From contig NC_063156.1 in the NCBI RefSeq assembly GCF_020921035.1, positions 20,880,283 through 20,944,282 on the forward strand: a stretch of DNA of 64,000 nucleotides, in the 5' to 3' direction. The translations under genes and the position numbers were made by a program. This stretch comes from Rhodamnia argentea (Eukaryota; Streptophyta; Magnoliopsida; Myrtales; Myrtaceae). Below the pieces are notes generated by a model. It had not been told where the DNA came from. It worked only from the letters and a program-made list of their open reading frames with translations, and ran no database searches. Below, piece by piece: positions 36,134-47,683 of this stretch (positions are counted from its first letter, which is position 1; each line of letters begins with the position of its first letter).

Positions 36134-39100
36134 CTAATGGCGCGAGGCTACTTCGGCATCCTTCGAGCGACTGATCTTCTCGAAGTGGGCCTTGAAGAAG
36201 GCATAGAGTCTGTCTCTCGGAGGGAGGTTTTCCTTGACGACCGGGCAACTCTGGAACCCTTCAGCCCACCTGCACAACCTGGGGAACCTATCGGGGTTTA
36301 GGATATCGAACCCGCCTGCTTCTTGGATGACTCCCATCCAGAATCCCAGGAAGTTGGCGGCGATGTCCACGAACCCGAGGTTGTTGCCTCCGAAGAACTT
36401 CTTGTCCTTGAGCTCGCCCTCGAGAGTTTTCAGGACCCCGCATGCGTCTTCATATGCCTTCTCTTGTTCGTCCCCAAAGCTCCAGCAATACTTCCATAGA
36501 GCCGGCAAGCACTTCATTAAGGATATGTTACAAAGAGAACGAAAAACAGCCGACGTTTAGGAAAGGGATTTAGGGAGAAATCGCGCAACCAGTTCTAAAT
36601 TTTCTCTATGAATTGGAATTTGAAGTTCCAAGCACTTTGATAATTCGCAATCCTTAATTAAACTTATAAAGTTCCCATTTAGTTCTACAAATTATGGAAG
36701 CTATGACAGGGACTACTTCACGTGCGCGCGTGCCCCCACACACACACATCCTGAGAAGTTCTGGAATTGTGTTATACAAAGGAAAAGATACAATACTTCA
36801 TTTTATTCCAATTCATAAGATTTTTTTTTTTTATCCTTATATAGAGAATTGTATCTCAAAGTTTAAAGAGAATGAGTATTCTCTCTTCTTTCTCTTCAAT
36901 CCTAAACATGCGAAAGAAACTCGTCAGATTTACGAAGAAAGTGACAATTAAAAATGCTACAGCGAATGGCAAAACATTTATGTTTAGTAGTTGTTTTTCG
37001 ATTTCCTAATGTGTAATTGACAGTGTCAATTGCCGACCGAACGAAATTCTTTGTGAGCAACCTCATGTTTAAGCGAATATATAAACATTAATTTCACATA
37101 TGTGAATACAGTACTTTTCGGTCCATGTTTTAGTAATTTTTCATGAAATAAGAAAGAGATGTTTTATATAAATTACTCACATATTTTTCAGAATTAGATA
37201 CATCCGCAAGATTAGTTTGAGAAACTACAAGGGATATAAGGATGAACTGGCTTAGCACGCGTAACAAATTGTCAAAGTTAATAAGAAAGTGAAAATTGGA
37301 AACACTATAGTAAAATGTAAAAACCTTTAGGGGGAAATTACAAAGTTGCGCTCCTACTGTGATGCAAATTCAATTTTGGGACATGTTCTATTTGTTCGCA
37401 ACTCTTCCCCCAACTTGTCTCTTTCGGGAATTTAAGGACAACGCACACTTTTCGGTCCAAATGAGGACAGAATATGCTAAGTCAACACTGGCAAATATCC
37501 GACCAAAAAAAAACAAAAAACACTGGCAAATCAACATGTTGAGCTTCCATGTGCGTGTAAGCTTGTTTTAGTCACAAAACTACTCCTTAAATTATTTCTG
37601 AACAAAGAAATAATTTCTTTCATCACAACTCCATCCGAAATTATATAAAAATTTTAAAGTCAGGACAACTGTTTGCGTCCAACATGTTTGGCAATCCAAT
37701 TAGGGTTAATTCTGATACATGCAAGAACAACAATCTTATCTTCAGTAGAGATCCATACAGAAGTACCTAGGATATTTGTTGGAAAAATAGACACTTTTTA
37801 AATGTTCAAACCACAGCTTTAACTCGCAAGTTTATAGTGTCTTTCCACTTCTAATTCTTTGGAATCCCCACTAACCAATTATGTTACGATCGCTGAACAA
37901 ACTTGATTGACGAACAGGATTTATGTGCCGCTTTTCAGAATTTAATTTTGCCAACAAGTGGGCATCATGTTGATTGTGAAGACTTTGGGGAGGCTACTCG
38001 ATATTAATGTGGTTTTAAAAAAGGTTTCCTTATAAATAATAAAGCGTCCCCAGCAACATACATATGATGTAATAACTAATAGCTCTCGTCGTTTAAGGGT
38101 GGGTTTGGTTCAACATTTGAAATGAGCTCTGGAAAAATACAAATGCCTTCAACCTAAAGGGGTTTAGGAAAATGCTAATTGCGCTTGGTAAAATCTTATT
38201 AGAAAATGGATTTTGGGTTGAATGGTGTTTGGTAAAAACAACATTCCAAAGGGATTGTGAATGCAAGTTTTTAATTTTTAATTAAAAAAATTACCCATTG
38301 CCGAATCGGCGAAAAAGATAAATAGTAAAAAGAGGGCAAAATTGAAAATATAGGAAATTGATGAGATTAGTTTTTGAAAGAAAAAAACCTCTTAGCATTT
38401 GGCCAAATGCTGAGCTCAATGCTGGTCCCTACTAGCATTGGGCTTCCAGCTTTCTCAAGGCCAGTATTTGGTCAAAAGAAGCTGAATCAAATGCTTCGAC
38501 ATTCTCCCAATGGGCTTTGGGGGATGAAAGCCCCTTGAGAATGCTGAATCAAACGCACCTTAAGTCTCATAAGAATGGAAACACGAAAACCACATTTATA
38601 AACTTATCAATCCATGAAAGAGGTCTATGACCTCTGACATAATTATTTATTGTTGGGATAAGTGCATTAAAAATCTTAAAACTTGACACGAAAGTATAAT
38701 TGAGTCCTAAAACTTTCAAAAAGTGCAATCAAGTCCTACAACTTGTCATGAAAGTGTAATTGCCAATCCTAAAACTTTCAAAAGATGCAATCAAGTCCCA
38801 AAATTTGTCATGAAAATGCTATTGAGTCCTAAAATTTTAAAAAATTCAATCTATAGAAGGACTTGATTGCACTTTTTGAAATTTTTAGAAGTCAAATGTA
38901 TTTTCTAACAAGTTTTAGGACTTAATTACATTTATTGAAAGTTTTAAAACTCAATTACACTTTCGTGACAAATTTTAGGACTTCCAACGCACTTATCTCT
39001 ATATTGTTTGACAAAAGTACTCTTGATGTTGAGCGTCAATGCATATTCTCTTGTCTTTGAAGACTAGATATATGAGGTCACTTCATGATAATCACTAATT

Positions 39101-39898
39101 CTAACATAAGTGAGAATAATAGATTCGTTCAGTGCTCACGCGATGCGCCAACGAATATCAACTGTAATATTAGGATTTAAAAGTTCGAGATGCCCATGTG
39201 CTCTAAGAGCAAGCTTTAGTATTGGTTCAGCGTTCCTCAGACGTGTGAGGGACTTAATTATTGAAATGGTTTTATACAATCCTTGTCGACTTTCGAATGC
39301 TTAGTCTTTCAAACCCAAATATATAAACCCACTAAAATCACACAGGCACTACGAGTACTCGAGCCGAAGATTCAGCTTTGCCTATCATCCTTTACGGTTT
39401 CGAAATCTCGCACTTTTCAATGCCTTCCAAATCCACACAAGTCTAAGTCAACCCACACATACGCCGCAACTAAATTACCATAGTACCCGGTCAGCTTCTT
39501 TACTTTCGCAGATGAAGAACTAATATTATCTTCCAACCTAAAGGAGAGCATTAAGCTCAATTTCAAGTCGAGATGATTACCTTTTCATCGAAGAACTTAG
39601 CCCAGAAACGAGCCAACGCTCTCTCGTGCGGATCTCGCGGCATGATCGGGTTGTCCTTCCATGTCTCGTCAATGTACTCGAGAATCACCAGGGACTCCGC
39701 AATGGGCTTACCATTGTGAACGAGCACGGGTACCTTCTTGTGCACTGGGTTGTACTTGAGAAGCAAAGCGCTCTTGCTGTGGAGTATGTCCTCCTCCTCC
39801 GAGTACTCATATTCGACCCCTTTGATCTTCAGAGCTATCTCGACTCGCCGGCTAAATGGGCTCCCCCACGCACCCAATAGTTTCAATTCTTCACCCAT
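36134..39898 (-). CDS. Tau-class glutathione S-transferase, copy D
   Basis: Exon 1 is 39898-39581 (106 codons; donor AAAG|GTAATC). Exon 2 is 36511-36134 (125 residues plus stop; acceptor GAAG|TGC). In-phase joining gives 231 aa. The glutathione domain has Ser13 ([12 protein letters not shown]), the extra residue of EYSEEED, cis-Pro57 and Glu68-Ser69. Exon 2 reads [30 protein letters not shown] and [20 protein letters not shown]. The intron is 3069 bp against about 0.8 kb in copies A and B, lengthened by at least two MITEs. Intron sequence next to exon 1 (about 39045-39240) matches the intron of copy C. Exon 2 is the most diverged of the four (ends [10 protein letters not shown]), so it is possible that exons of two former neighbours have been joined. 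No lesions seen. Role as for copy A. Confidence 0.82.
37497..37519 (+). mobile_element. 23-bp retro-insertion footprint with 12-bp target duplication
   Basis: The insert ATCCGACCA(n)CA(n) lies between ACACTGGCAAAT at 37485-37496 and 37520-37531, inside the intron of GST copy D. The CGACCA(n) end is the same as in the footprint at 14658. Confidence 0.75.
38097..38559. mobile_element. PIF/Harbinger (Tourist)-like MITE, ~463 bp
   Basis: The left end is GGGTGGGTTTGGTTCAACAT and the right end in reverse complement is GGTGCGTTTGATTCAGCATT, the usual GGGTGCGTTTGGTTCA class of inverted repeat. TTAA lies next to both ends. The exact 3-bp duplication is ambiguous. It lies inside the GST copy D intron. 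Confidence 0.7.
38657..38998. mobile_element. Foldback MITE, ~342 bp
   Basis: The left end GATAAGTGCATTAAAAATCT and the right end reversed GATAAGTGCGTTGGAAGTCC begin long inverted arms made of repeated TTTTAGGACT and AATTACACTTT(C) blocks. It lies inside the GST copy D intron. The flanks TATTGTTG and TATTGTTTG suggest a duplication but are not exact. Confidence 0.7.
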
Positions 39899-39998
39899 CT
39901 ATGCAAACACGGTCGCGGGCTCTCAAGCACGATGAGAAAAACTTTCTTGGGTAGTATCAAGGTAAGGACATGTGAGAGTCACTTGGGTTTTTTGTTGG

Positions 39999-40007
39999 CA
40001 TCTTATA
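39999..40007 (-). promoter_or_regulatory. Putative TATA box of GST copy D
   Basis: TATAAGATG on the minus strand about 105 bp before the ATG, the counterpart of TATAAGAAG in copies A and B. Confidence 0.5.
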
Positions 40008-40494
40008 GGGTTCAATGTAGAGAAGATTCCTCGCTGCGTTAGACAGCACATCAACATCGATGTCGTTTGGTCAAGGTCAATACCTTCAAAATTTTGGAGT
40101 TGGTGGTTCGAAGACTTATTGGCCAAGATATAATCAAAGGTTGGGCGTAGCGAATCTGGATACATTGCGCCCAGCGAAATACATAATTTATATGGGATTG
40201 TCGGGGTAGAACCTCCCGGGCTAGAACCTCCTCTCAATCTAGACAATCGTCCAATTTAGAGTTGGCATATGAATTCACTTTCAAGACGATCGCTAATTTT
40301 CTTGTGATACTCCACAAGTGCCTCAAGAATCCCCCACTGGTAGTAGCCATGTGGATCGGGTCGGATACATGGAAGGGTTGAAAACACGGGTGGGTTGGGT
40401 CATACGCGGAAGGGTGGAAAATGGTTTCGACTTAAATTGACCTCGGAAAATAGTTTCAATCCAAATTGACCCATTCAACTCGTATTTACTTATT
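40008..40494. other. Upstream of GST copy D
   Basis: No gene. The first ~100 bp is recognisably similar to the upstream regions of the other copies. A short foldback of GGTTGAGAGGAGGTTCTAGC-like bases lies near 40210-40240. Confidence 0.4.
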
Positions 40495-41408
40495 GAGAAA
40501 ATTATTTAAAAAATCTTAAATTTATTGTACGACAGCCAATTCAGTTCCAAATAATTCAATTGTGTCAATTTAGTCTTAAACATTTTAACGTATTGCCAAT
40601 GTATTCCTTCTAGTCAATTATCCAAATAATAAGTTTTTGATTAAATTGACAAATCAAAAAAATGTTTGGGACTAAATTGACACGAATAAAAGTTTTAGGA
40701 CTAAATTGGCATATCATCAAGAGGTTAAGGGCTAAATTAGCATAATTGAAAGGTTTAAGATTGAATTTTTTTTTTTTTGGTCAAAAAACATCTTCACTTC
40801 ATTTCAAGTAAATGATGCAGAAGGACAACCCAAATGGGCTTCAGAACAAAGAACATCCAAAAGAGGTTGTGGGGGTCTTGAAACCCAATTTTGAGGAAGA
40901 GAATGACGAAGTTGAGCCTTAACAGCCCAGTCCGAAGCTTTATTTTGGCCTCTAGGACAATGGGTCAAGCAAATATGAGGTAAAGAAGCAAGTGCAACTT
41001 GGCCTTTGTTGATAAGCACAGTAACTTTCCATGGTGCGTGATCTGTTTCCAAAAGTAACTGAACAGAAGTTAGACAGTCAGACTCCAAAGTAGAAACACG
41101 ACTTTCTTTTTCTCTCTCCCACTTGGCTGCGAACTCCAAGCCCTCAATAATCGCTAGGGTTTCTGCATGCAGCGCAAATTGCACCTTCACCTCACGGGGG
41201 AAACCACCAAGCAACACACCAGAGGCGTCTCTACATACTCCGGCGACGACTCTGATATTTGTTCCAGCTACGAAGGCGCCATCAACGTTAATTTTCAAAG
41301 AACCCAGATCTGGTGGCAACCATTTCGAGGGTAACTCTCGAGCCCTTACTGCTTAGGATTGAATTGGTCGCCGGACAATGAGTTTATTGGTTTTTGGGCA
41401 ATTATCCC
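40495..41408. mobile_element. Foldback element split by a LINE insertion
   Basis: The left arm begins GAGAAAATTATTTAAAAAAT and contains AATTTAGTC and ACTAAATTG blocks. The right end (GTTTATTGGTTTTTGGGCAA then TTATCCC) is its inverted counterpart. It is the same family as the elements at 60699 and 61846. The interior from 40768 to 41352 is a LINE. Confidence 0.65.
40768..41352 (-). mobile_element. LINE 3' fragment, 585 bp, with target duplication
   Basis: On the minus strand the frame 41319-40804 encodes a LINE RNase H-type domain (LKINVDGAFVAGTN, HAETLAIIEGLEFAAKWE, LESDCLTSVQLL, HCPRGQNKASDWAVKA) and is open to its stop. It is followed by 3' end TTGACCA(n), seen as poly-T at 40766-40777. 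The flanks TTAAGATTGAATT (40755-40767) and TTAGGATTGAATT (41353-41365) are a 13-bp target duplication with one mismatch. Strongly 5'-truncated. Confidence 0.88.
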
Positions 41409-41424
41409 TTTACTTATTCATACA

Positions 41425-41925
41425 TGGGGTTGATAACATTACAAATCCTAAACCGATACCCCATAATATATTTTTCTCAAATTAATTTTCGTCTCACAAA
41501 AAATTACAAGCTAGTATCGCATGACACATTTTACCCCAAACTAAATTTCTAATTTTAATCTCACAACAAATCATAAACTTGAATGTCATGATACATTTAC
41601 CCCAAACTAATTGTCATCTCACCAAAATATTAAGCTCGTATCTTAGACCAAAACTTACCCCAAGTTAAAGTACATATATGTCAACACACATGGATTTTTC
41701 ACGTCAAATCTGTCATTCTCCACATCAAATCCATCTTGCAGTCGTTTGGCGCGTGTGTTGACACATAGCATCTTAATGGGATATTGGATGGAATGCTACC
41801 ATATGGTAGATTTGAGTCCAGAGTAATTTATGGTAAATGCGCCATGATATATCAGTTTAAGATTTTTTTTTAAGACGAAAATTAGTTTGAGGTAAATATA
41901 TCATAAGTGTATTAGTTTGTGATAG
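41425..41925. mobile_element. Foldback MITE-like element, ~500 bp
   Basis: The outer arms are inverted repeats: left CTCAAATTAATTTTCGTCTC and, reversed from the right side, CTCAAACTAATTTTCGTCTT, with shared ATTTACC(CC)AAACTA blocks inward. No target duplication identified; boundaries are approximate. Confidence 0.65.
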
Positions 41926-41929
41926 GCCT

Positions 41930-42260
41930 AAATGTTCGCACCGCAGGAAGATGGACATTAGGGCTCAAAGTTGCCATAAGTTACATGGTTTTCCCCAAAG
42001 CAAACCCGTGGTTCTTGCAACGAATGTGATTACTCCGGTTTCAACTACTGCACCTCTCTTGGCTAATGATGCTTCATCATCTGATGCCCCTCTGCTTGTG
42101 TGGCTTGCAATCTTTAGGAGCCTCTGGCTCAAATCGCTTCAAGTTTCTAGAATCTTCCCAAATCTTAATTCCAGAATCTACATGGATAATCTACTCATTC
42201 TCTACTCAAGTTCGGAGTTGCCACCAACTCTACTCGTTTCCACTACGTCAGAAGCAAATT
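41930..42260 (+). pseudogene. Copia gag-protease fragment
   Basis: The plus strand reads CSHRRKMDIRAQSCHKLHGF, resembling a copia gag zinc knuckle (C..C...GH....CYKLHGF) with lost ligands. In a second frame it reads ESTWIIYSFSTQV, resembling the protease site WIIDSGAT with the catalytic Asp lost. The rest of pol is not found downstream. Confidence 0.5.
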
Positions 42261-45109
42261 GAATTCATAAGTTCAAAAGATGATAGAGAATCATGTATCT
42301 TCACAAGTTTGAGTTGTTTTGAGAGCACACCCCTGAAATGCTGGTATTGAATTGTCTAACTCCAACAGGTTTCATACGGACAAACTTCCTGACTATTATT
42401 TTCTTGGCGGGACCGTGTCAAGTGTCAATAGACTCTCCAACCTCGAACCTCCATGTCGCATGACATGGAGTAGTCATGACTCAAATCGAAGATTCGGCAA
42501 TAAGCATAGACCCTTATGGTAACGTCCATATGTGATTATTACCATTGACCGTTCTTGCTTGCACTTTTGCCAATTATAAGGGTGAAATGCATATGAGTTG
42601 AATTGAAACTCATCTTTCGAGTTCATACACGGTGCGTCATGAAGAGTGAAGGAATGTTTGTAGTCCACGCTTCGGAACGCACAAGAAAACAAGTGCCCTT
42701 TCACTTTGTTGAAGAAAAGCTTAGATTGGATCATCTTCGTGTTTCCCCATAAAATTCAACCGCCCACTTCATTTAACTTTTCTGATTCGCCCTATTTAGA
42801 TGGTGTTTGAAAATGGGCGGTCTTTCTCGGAAACTTCAAAACTTAATTGAGTGAAATCTATGCTCTTTCCAAGAACATTTCGTCCTTTGATAGAGAGAAA
42901 TCAGACCGTCAATGGATTCTTTTTTTGGTCTCTGTTTCTTGAGATGCCGTGTAATTTACATCATTCTTTCCTTTTTTATTACGGAACTACGGTTAGTTTT
43001 CGTCTGTACAAGCCGGCAACTCCAACTTCGAAACATGACGCGCTTCTTACGAGAATAATGAATTGACATTTTTATCGACCGGTGTGAAATCCGGTGGCTA
43101 ATAGTTGATGGTGCATGATATAATGTTATCCGTTAACTAATCACGATCATGAGAATTACAAACAATGTACGCAAAATTGAGAGGCCGACGAACGAATGAC
43201 CAATTCTCCCCGTGTTACATATTGAGGCGTGCAAGCTTATCTAACAATCGTAATAACAATTTCCGAGAGCCGATCGAAACAGTCTCCTATAAGGCAATTA
43301 GAATCAAATTCCGATGCTTTCGGCTGCAAGCATACCTTGTTTTCCACACTATCCTATGAAGTAACCGGCATTTAAGTACTACGCGAGCCCAAAAACTAGA
43401 TCCTTGATGTTATCCAAAACCAAGTCCGATATACCGGCTCAAACCAATTTTTGGGGCTTGGATAGGCTGGCTCCGGGGCCTAGTTCTTATTTTTCTAGTT
43501 GGGCTGATCCGGCCCTTCGGGGCTATGATGCTCATACTTGAAATGGCCCGGGCCAGTCAAACTATTTTAAAATTTATGAGGCATATTTAAAAGATAGAAG
43601 GACAACATAATGTAGAAAATTATTGTACTAAGCTTCAGTATAGGTGATCAACAAGCGGGTGGCCTGTTTGGCCTGCTCAAGCTTATCCTGGCCCGAGAGA
43701 TAAGTGGTCAGGTTTGGGCAAAGGTCTTGCATGAGAAATCCTTGCTTGTCCATCTTTGAGCTGGCTAAGTTCCAAAATTCTTATATAAATTTAACAATAT
43801 GGGCGGGTTTGGGCAAGGCCCGATTGCCCAAACCCGCTTAGTGATCGTCTCCAATCTTCGGACACCCTAATAAAGTCATAAACAAGTTGAAGTACATTTC
43901 TATAGGGATGGAACCATGTGTTGGTAGTGGTGGGCTTCGGAAAATTGAGAAAAACATGTGTCATGGGTGGTTTTTAGGCCAAGATGCCCGGGCATTAAGC
44001 CCTATGGATTCTGGCTTTGGATGAACTTTTCGGATTGTACTAACCGATCTTGTCAAACCTGATAATCATTGAAGCCGAGGCGCGCGAAATTTCTGTATCC
44101 GAAAGGAATTCGAAAATTGACGTTAGAACACCAAAGGCACCCTTCATTGGTATTAAGCCCAAACGTGTAACGGAGGGCATCTATCAAACATTTTGCTGAG
44201 ATGATTCAGATAGCCCGTCAAGTTTTCTTGGCTTTTACCACCATACACAGGTGCCAAAACACAGTCTAAACCCTAATGCCATGTAACAACCGCAAATCAG
44301 ATTGGTTTAAACCTGTCCATGATCTATCGTTTTACTTACTTTCAGATATATCGATTCGACGATGAAAAATCTCTCCCCAACTTAATCCAGGACAAGTACG
44401 GGTGCAACAGCTGAGCATAGGCATTCGGGCAAAGGCTCCCAATGCATGCCGAAGAAACCAGTAGGATCGTCCGCCACGGCGATTTCTCCTTTCTGCTGAA
44501 TACTTCACTAGATATAAGCTCCTACGTATCTCAGTGAAGACAACCCTTCTGTTCTTCCAATGCAAGGAGGAAGGAAGAAAAGATGGGTGCTCTAATCTTA
44601 CGAACGCGGACAAAGGGGCAAATCCTCCTGTTCTTTTTTTTTTTTTTTTTGTCAATCCTCCTGTTCTTTGAGATGAGTATTATCACCCAATGATCGACAG
44701 TGCTCTTTCTGTAGTTGTGGTGGTTGGCTCGAAGTTGATTACACGTTTCCACTAATTCCCAGCCTCATTGGAAGTGATCGAACAAGGGTCACTCAACAAT
44801 TGCATGCGTTTGTTCTGGAGTTCAGACAATCTGTCAGGTGTCTGTAGAACTAAGCTCCTCTTTAGTTTCCCACTTGCTAGTATTGCAACATCTGGAAAGT
44901 GGCCGACGCTATGTTGCAGATCACTACCTCAGTTGGTCCAAAAAAGGGACAATCCAAAGCCTCCAATACCGATTTCACCAAACCCAAGTGCAGCAAAAAG
45001 GAATTGCGTTCCTTTTTTTATTTTTGTTTTCAGAGACTGGTGCTATCTCCACTAGAACAAAGTGGGGAATTACATGAAATGAGACACCCTCACGAGCCCA
45101 GAATTTCAG
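42261..45109. other. Intergenic, no recognisable gene
   Basis: Only short, unconvincing ORFs. 43655-43850 has hAT-like ends (GTGATCAACAAGCGGGT on the left, ACCCGCTTAGTGATC on the right), but no 8-bp duplication. A 17-bp poly-T footprint lies at 44637-44653. Confidence 0.4.
44637..44653 (-). mobile_element. 17-bp retro-insertion footprint with 16-bp target duplication
   Basis: Poly-T ending GTC (minus strand GACA(n)) lies between AATCCTCCTGTTCTTT at 44621-44636 and 44654-44669, a perfect 16-bp direct repeat. Confidence 0.7.
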
Positions 45110-45117
45110 TATAAAAA
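45110..45117 (+). promoter_or_regulatory. TATA box of the lipid transfer protein gene
   Basis: TATAAAAA, 90 bp before the ATG, in a good core-promoter context. Confidence 0.7.
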
Positions 45118-45199
45118 CCCTGTCAGGTGGGGAGATTCTTGAGCACTACAACATCGTTCTTCCTCCTCACAAGTAGTTTTGTGACAGCAAGTTGAAGGA

Positions 45200-45720
45200 A
45201 TGGAGTCTCCAATGGGCAAGTTCATTTGCATCCTCGCATTGCTCCTGATGGCAAGTGTGGCGTCCCGGGGGGCTCACGCTGCAGGCGAGTGCGGGAAGTC
45301 GACGACCCCTGACGCTGAGGCCATGAAGCTGGCCCCCTGTGCAGCGGCCGCACAGGACGCGAAAGCCCCCGTGTCCGACAGCTGCTGCGCCCAGGTGAAG
45401 AGGATAGGGCAGAACCCGAGCTGCCTCTGCGCCGTGATGCTCTCGAACATGGCTAAGGCTTCCGGTATCAAGCCCGAGATCGCCATCACAATCCCCAAGC
45501 GCTGCAACATCGCAGACCGCCCAGTGGGTTACAAGTGCGGAGGTATGTAAACGACCACATCGGCAGATCATTACTCTATGCCATTGCGCCCGTTGATTTC
45601 CCAATCTAAATGTGATTATTACCTTTTCTGAATTTTTGTGGAATTTCGCTGAATTTATTGGCCACCCTCTATGTTCCAAAATTGATCTCTTGTTCCTGTG
45701 CAGCTTATACCTTGCCATGA
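45200..45720 (+). CDS. Non-specific lipid transfer protein, DIR1-like
   Basis: Two exons: 45200-45542 and 45704-45720. The donor is GAG|GTATGT and the acceptor is TGTGCAG|CT. The junction gives KCGAYTLP-stop, the C-terminal form seen in DIR1-like proteins; reading through the intron would instead give KCGGM. The total is 119 aa. A signal peptide spans about residues 1-28 (KFICILALLLMASVASRGAHA), predicting secretion. The eight-cysteine motif is complete: C31, C47, C62-C63, C75-x-C77, C102, C113. Four disulfides form a hydrophobic pocket for lipid; DIR1 relatives act in apoplastic or systemic defence signalling, but that role is not shown here. ATG 45212 is an in-frame alternative start. AATAAA signals lie at 45800 and 45843. 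The neighbour at 47684-49593 lies on the other strand, converging. Confidence 0.93.
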
Positions 45721-45799
45721 TGGAAGACCATATGACTCGGATATGTGGCTGTTAATGGTTCCACAGTGACTGATGCTTCAGCTCTGTCGTTTCATAACA

Positions 45800-45805
45800 A
45801 ATAAA
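45800..45805 (+). terminator. Polyadenylation signal of the lipid transfer protein gene
   Basis: AATAAA 80 bp after the stop codon; a second AATAAA is at 45843-45848. Confidence 0.5.
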
Positions 45806-45849
45806 AGGGACAGGAGCTTTGTTGTAATCTATGATCTACCTTAATAAAT

Positions 45850-47683
45850 CGAAGCGCATCTGAGGGCGTTCTCAGTTGCAAGAATCTTCCAATCGTTTTC
45901 ATTCCTTGCTGGTGTTCTTTTGGAACTTTTCCGCGCATAGCTCCCCAGCGGAAATTGCTAGAGAGAGACGCAACTCCACAGAGCCCAAAATTTTCAAAGA
46001 TTCTTCAGGTCAACATGGCACAAGATCATTGGACTCAGCCGACACATATTCGTGGTTGCATCAATCAGGAAGACCCAGAAATCAAAAAGAAGGAAAAAGA
46101 TCCAAAGACGCTTAGACCCGGAGATGTGGCTCCGGAATCTTTGTCGTCATCCCACCATCTAATCCTTTCATTTTCTGCTTTTTTTTTCCCCTTTAACGAC
46201 CATAACTTAACAGGCAACTACCAAATTGGAAAAAGCAAAAACTGTCCCACAAGCTCACGGATCCGACTTTGCTTTTTTGCAACGGTGGATCACGCTTCGG
46301 ATAGGGAATAACCTCAGAGGCTCTAAAGCTTAGGATAAGAGGAAAAGACGGTAGTAAAAAGGCAGAAAGAGAGAACAGTTTGAAAAAGACAAACATCACT
46401 TTGGTCTTAGAAAAGACAAAATAAAAACACGACTGGGGACAGATATAGGCCCATCCCCACGTGGAGCACGTAAATGAGATAGACCAGCCTAATGGGGCCA
46501 TTCCACAGTCAACTAAAACTTGGAATCACAATAGACAAACGACATGTAGCAACAACAACATAAGATGATGCGTTTCAAAATGGAACAAGTATGTGCCTAG
46601 CTGGTCATGAAGCATTAAGCCATCCTCTGCATTCGTTCTGTGTATAAACCTCAATTTGAAACCGCACCACCATTCAAATGCTTCTCAAACACACAATGAA
46701 CGAGTAAAGACGAAAATCATCCTCTCAGAGCGGCTACTGCAATAGATATTCACTGTATGAGATGAACCTATACTATAATGCGGTCATTTACAGCTGGTGA
46801 ATAGAAAATTAAAACTAGGAAACGATAAAAGTTTATACATAGCACCCACTAGATTATAAGGTAACTTCAGTCCACCATAATAGGTTGTGGAGAAAGAAGT
46901 TGCCATCCAAACATCTTTTACAGTGAAGGAAAGCAATCCATACTCATGAAAAGGGATATGGAAGTCGCTAACTATAGTATCAGATGGCCACTTCGTTGTT
47001 AGGCTGGACAAACGGCGAGAACCTGACCATTATCTCCATATCCATGAGGAACCAAGTAAGACTATACTGCTAATATAATATTGCTATGTACCTGCCAAGA
47101 AGAAGTCCCGAATCACAACACAAGTAGAATATTCAAGGTTGCAGAATATAAACAACAGAAAATGCACTAGTGTTGCTAGAAATCTATTTGCCTCGATTAA
47201 TTTGCAATATGGTATCAAACTGTTCATACTAGCTTTATGACAAATCTGTTCTTTGTATGGTAATGGGTTCTTTGTATGGTAATGGGCCAACAGTCACACG
47301 GAATTAAAGCAATCACTGCAAATGCTAGATTTTCAATCTAGCAGTCACTAAAATCTGATTATAGAAATAAAGGCCTGTGAAGTTCATGAATGTAAGGAAA
47401 AATATCTGAAAAGTGCCAACTATTTGAAGCAAATTCACACAATTTGCAAATGTATCATCTGATGACAGAACTTCAACAAAGAGCGAATTGCCTCTATTTA
47501 CCATTTCTTACAGATAGAGCAAAGCTCTTGCACTAAATTCCTTCTAGGGCCAATTATGGACAGAAAAAATTTAAGCTAGAAGCTGCTATTTAAACAAATC
47601 CAGAGAGAATTTCCAACTCAGATGGATGCAAGACTAGTGCAAGGAGGAGTACCATGTTGACGACCGGCCTGACAGGTAACCTC
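45850..47683. other. Intergenic between converging genes
   Basis: No gene recognised. The right part (about 47300-47683) is likely 3' UTR and flank of the serine-rich gene. Minus-strand ORFs at 46784-47011 and 47084-47290 have no known domain. Confidence 0.4.

Noticed and set aside
43655..43850. Possible hAT MITE with GTGATCAACAAGCGGGT ends
   Set aside because: Ends look right but no 8-bp duplication could be found, so it is mentioned only within the intergenic entry.
45167..45718. 183-codon minus-strand ORF over the lipid transfer protein gene
   Set aside because: A GC-rich shadow of the real gene; no recognisable domain and it crosses the intron.
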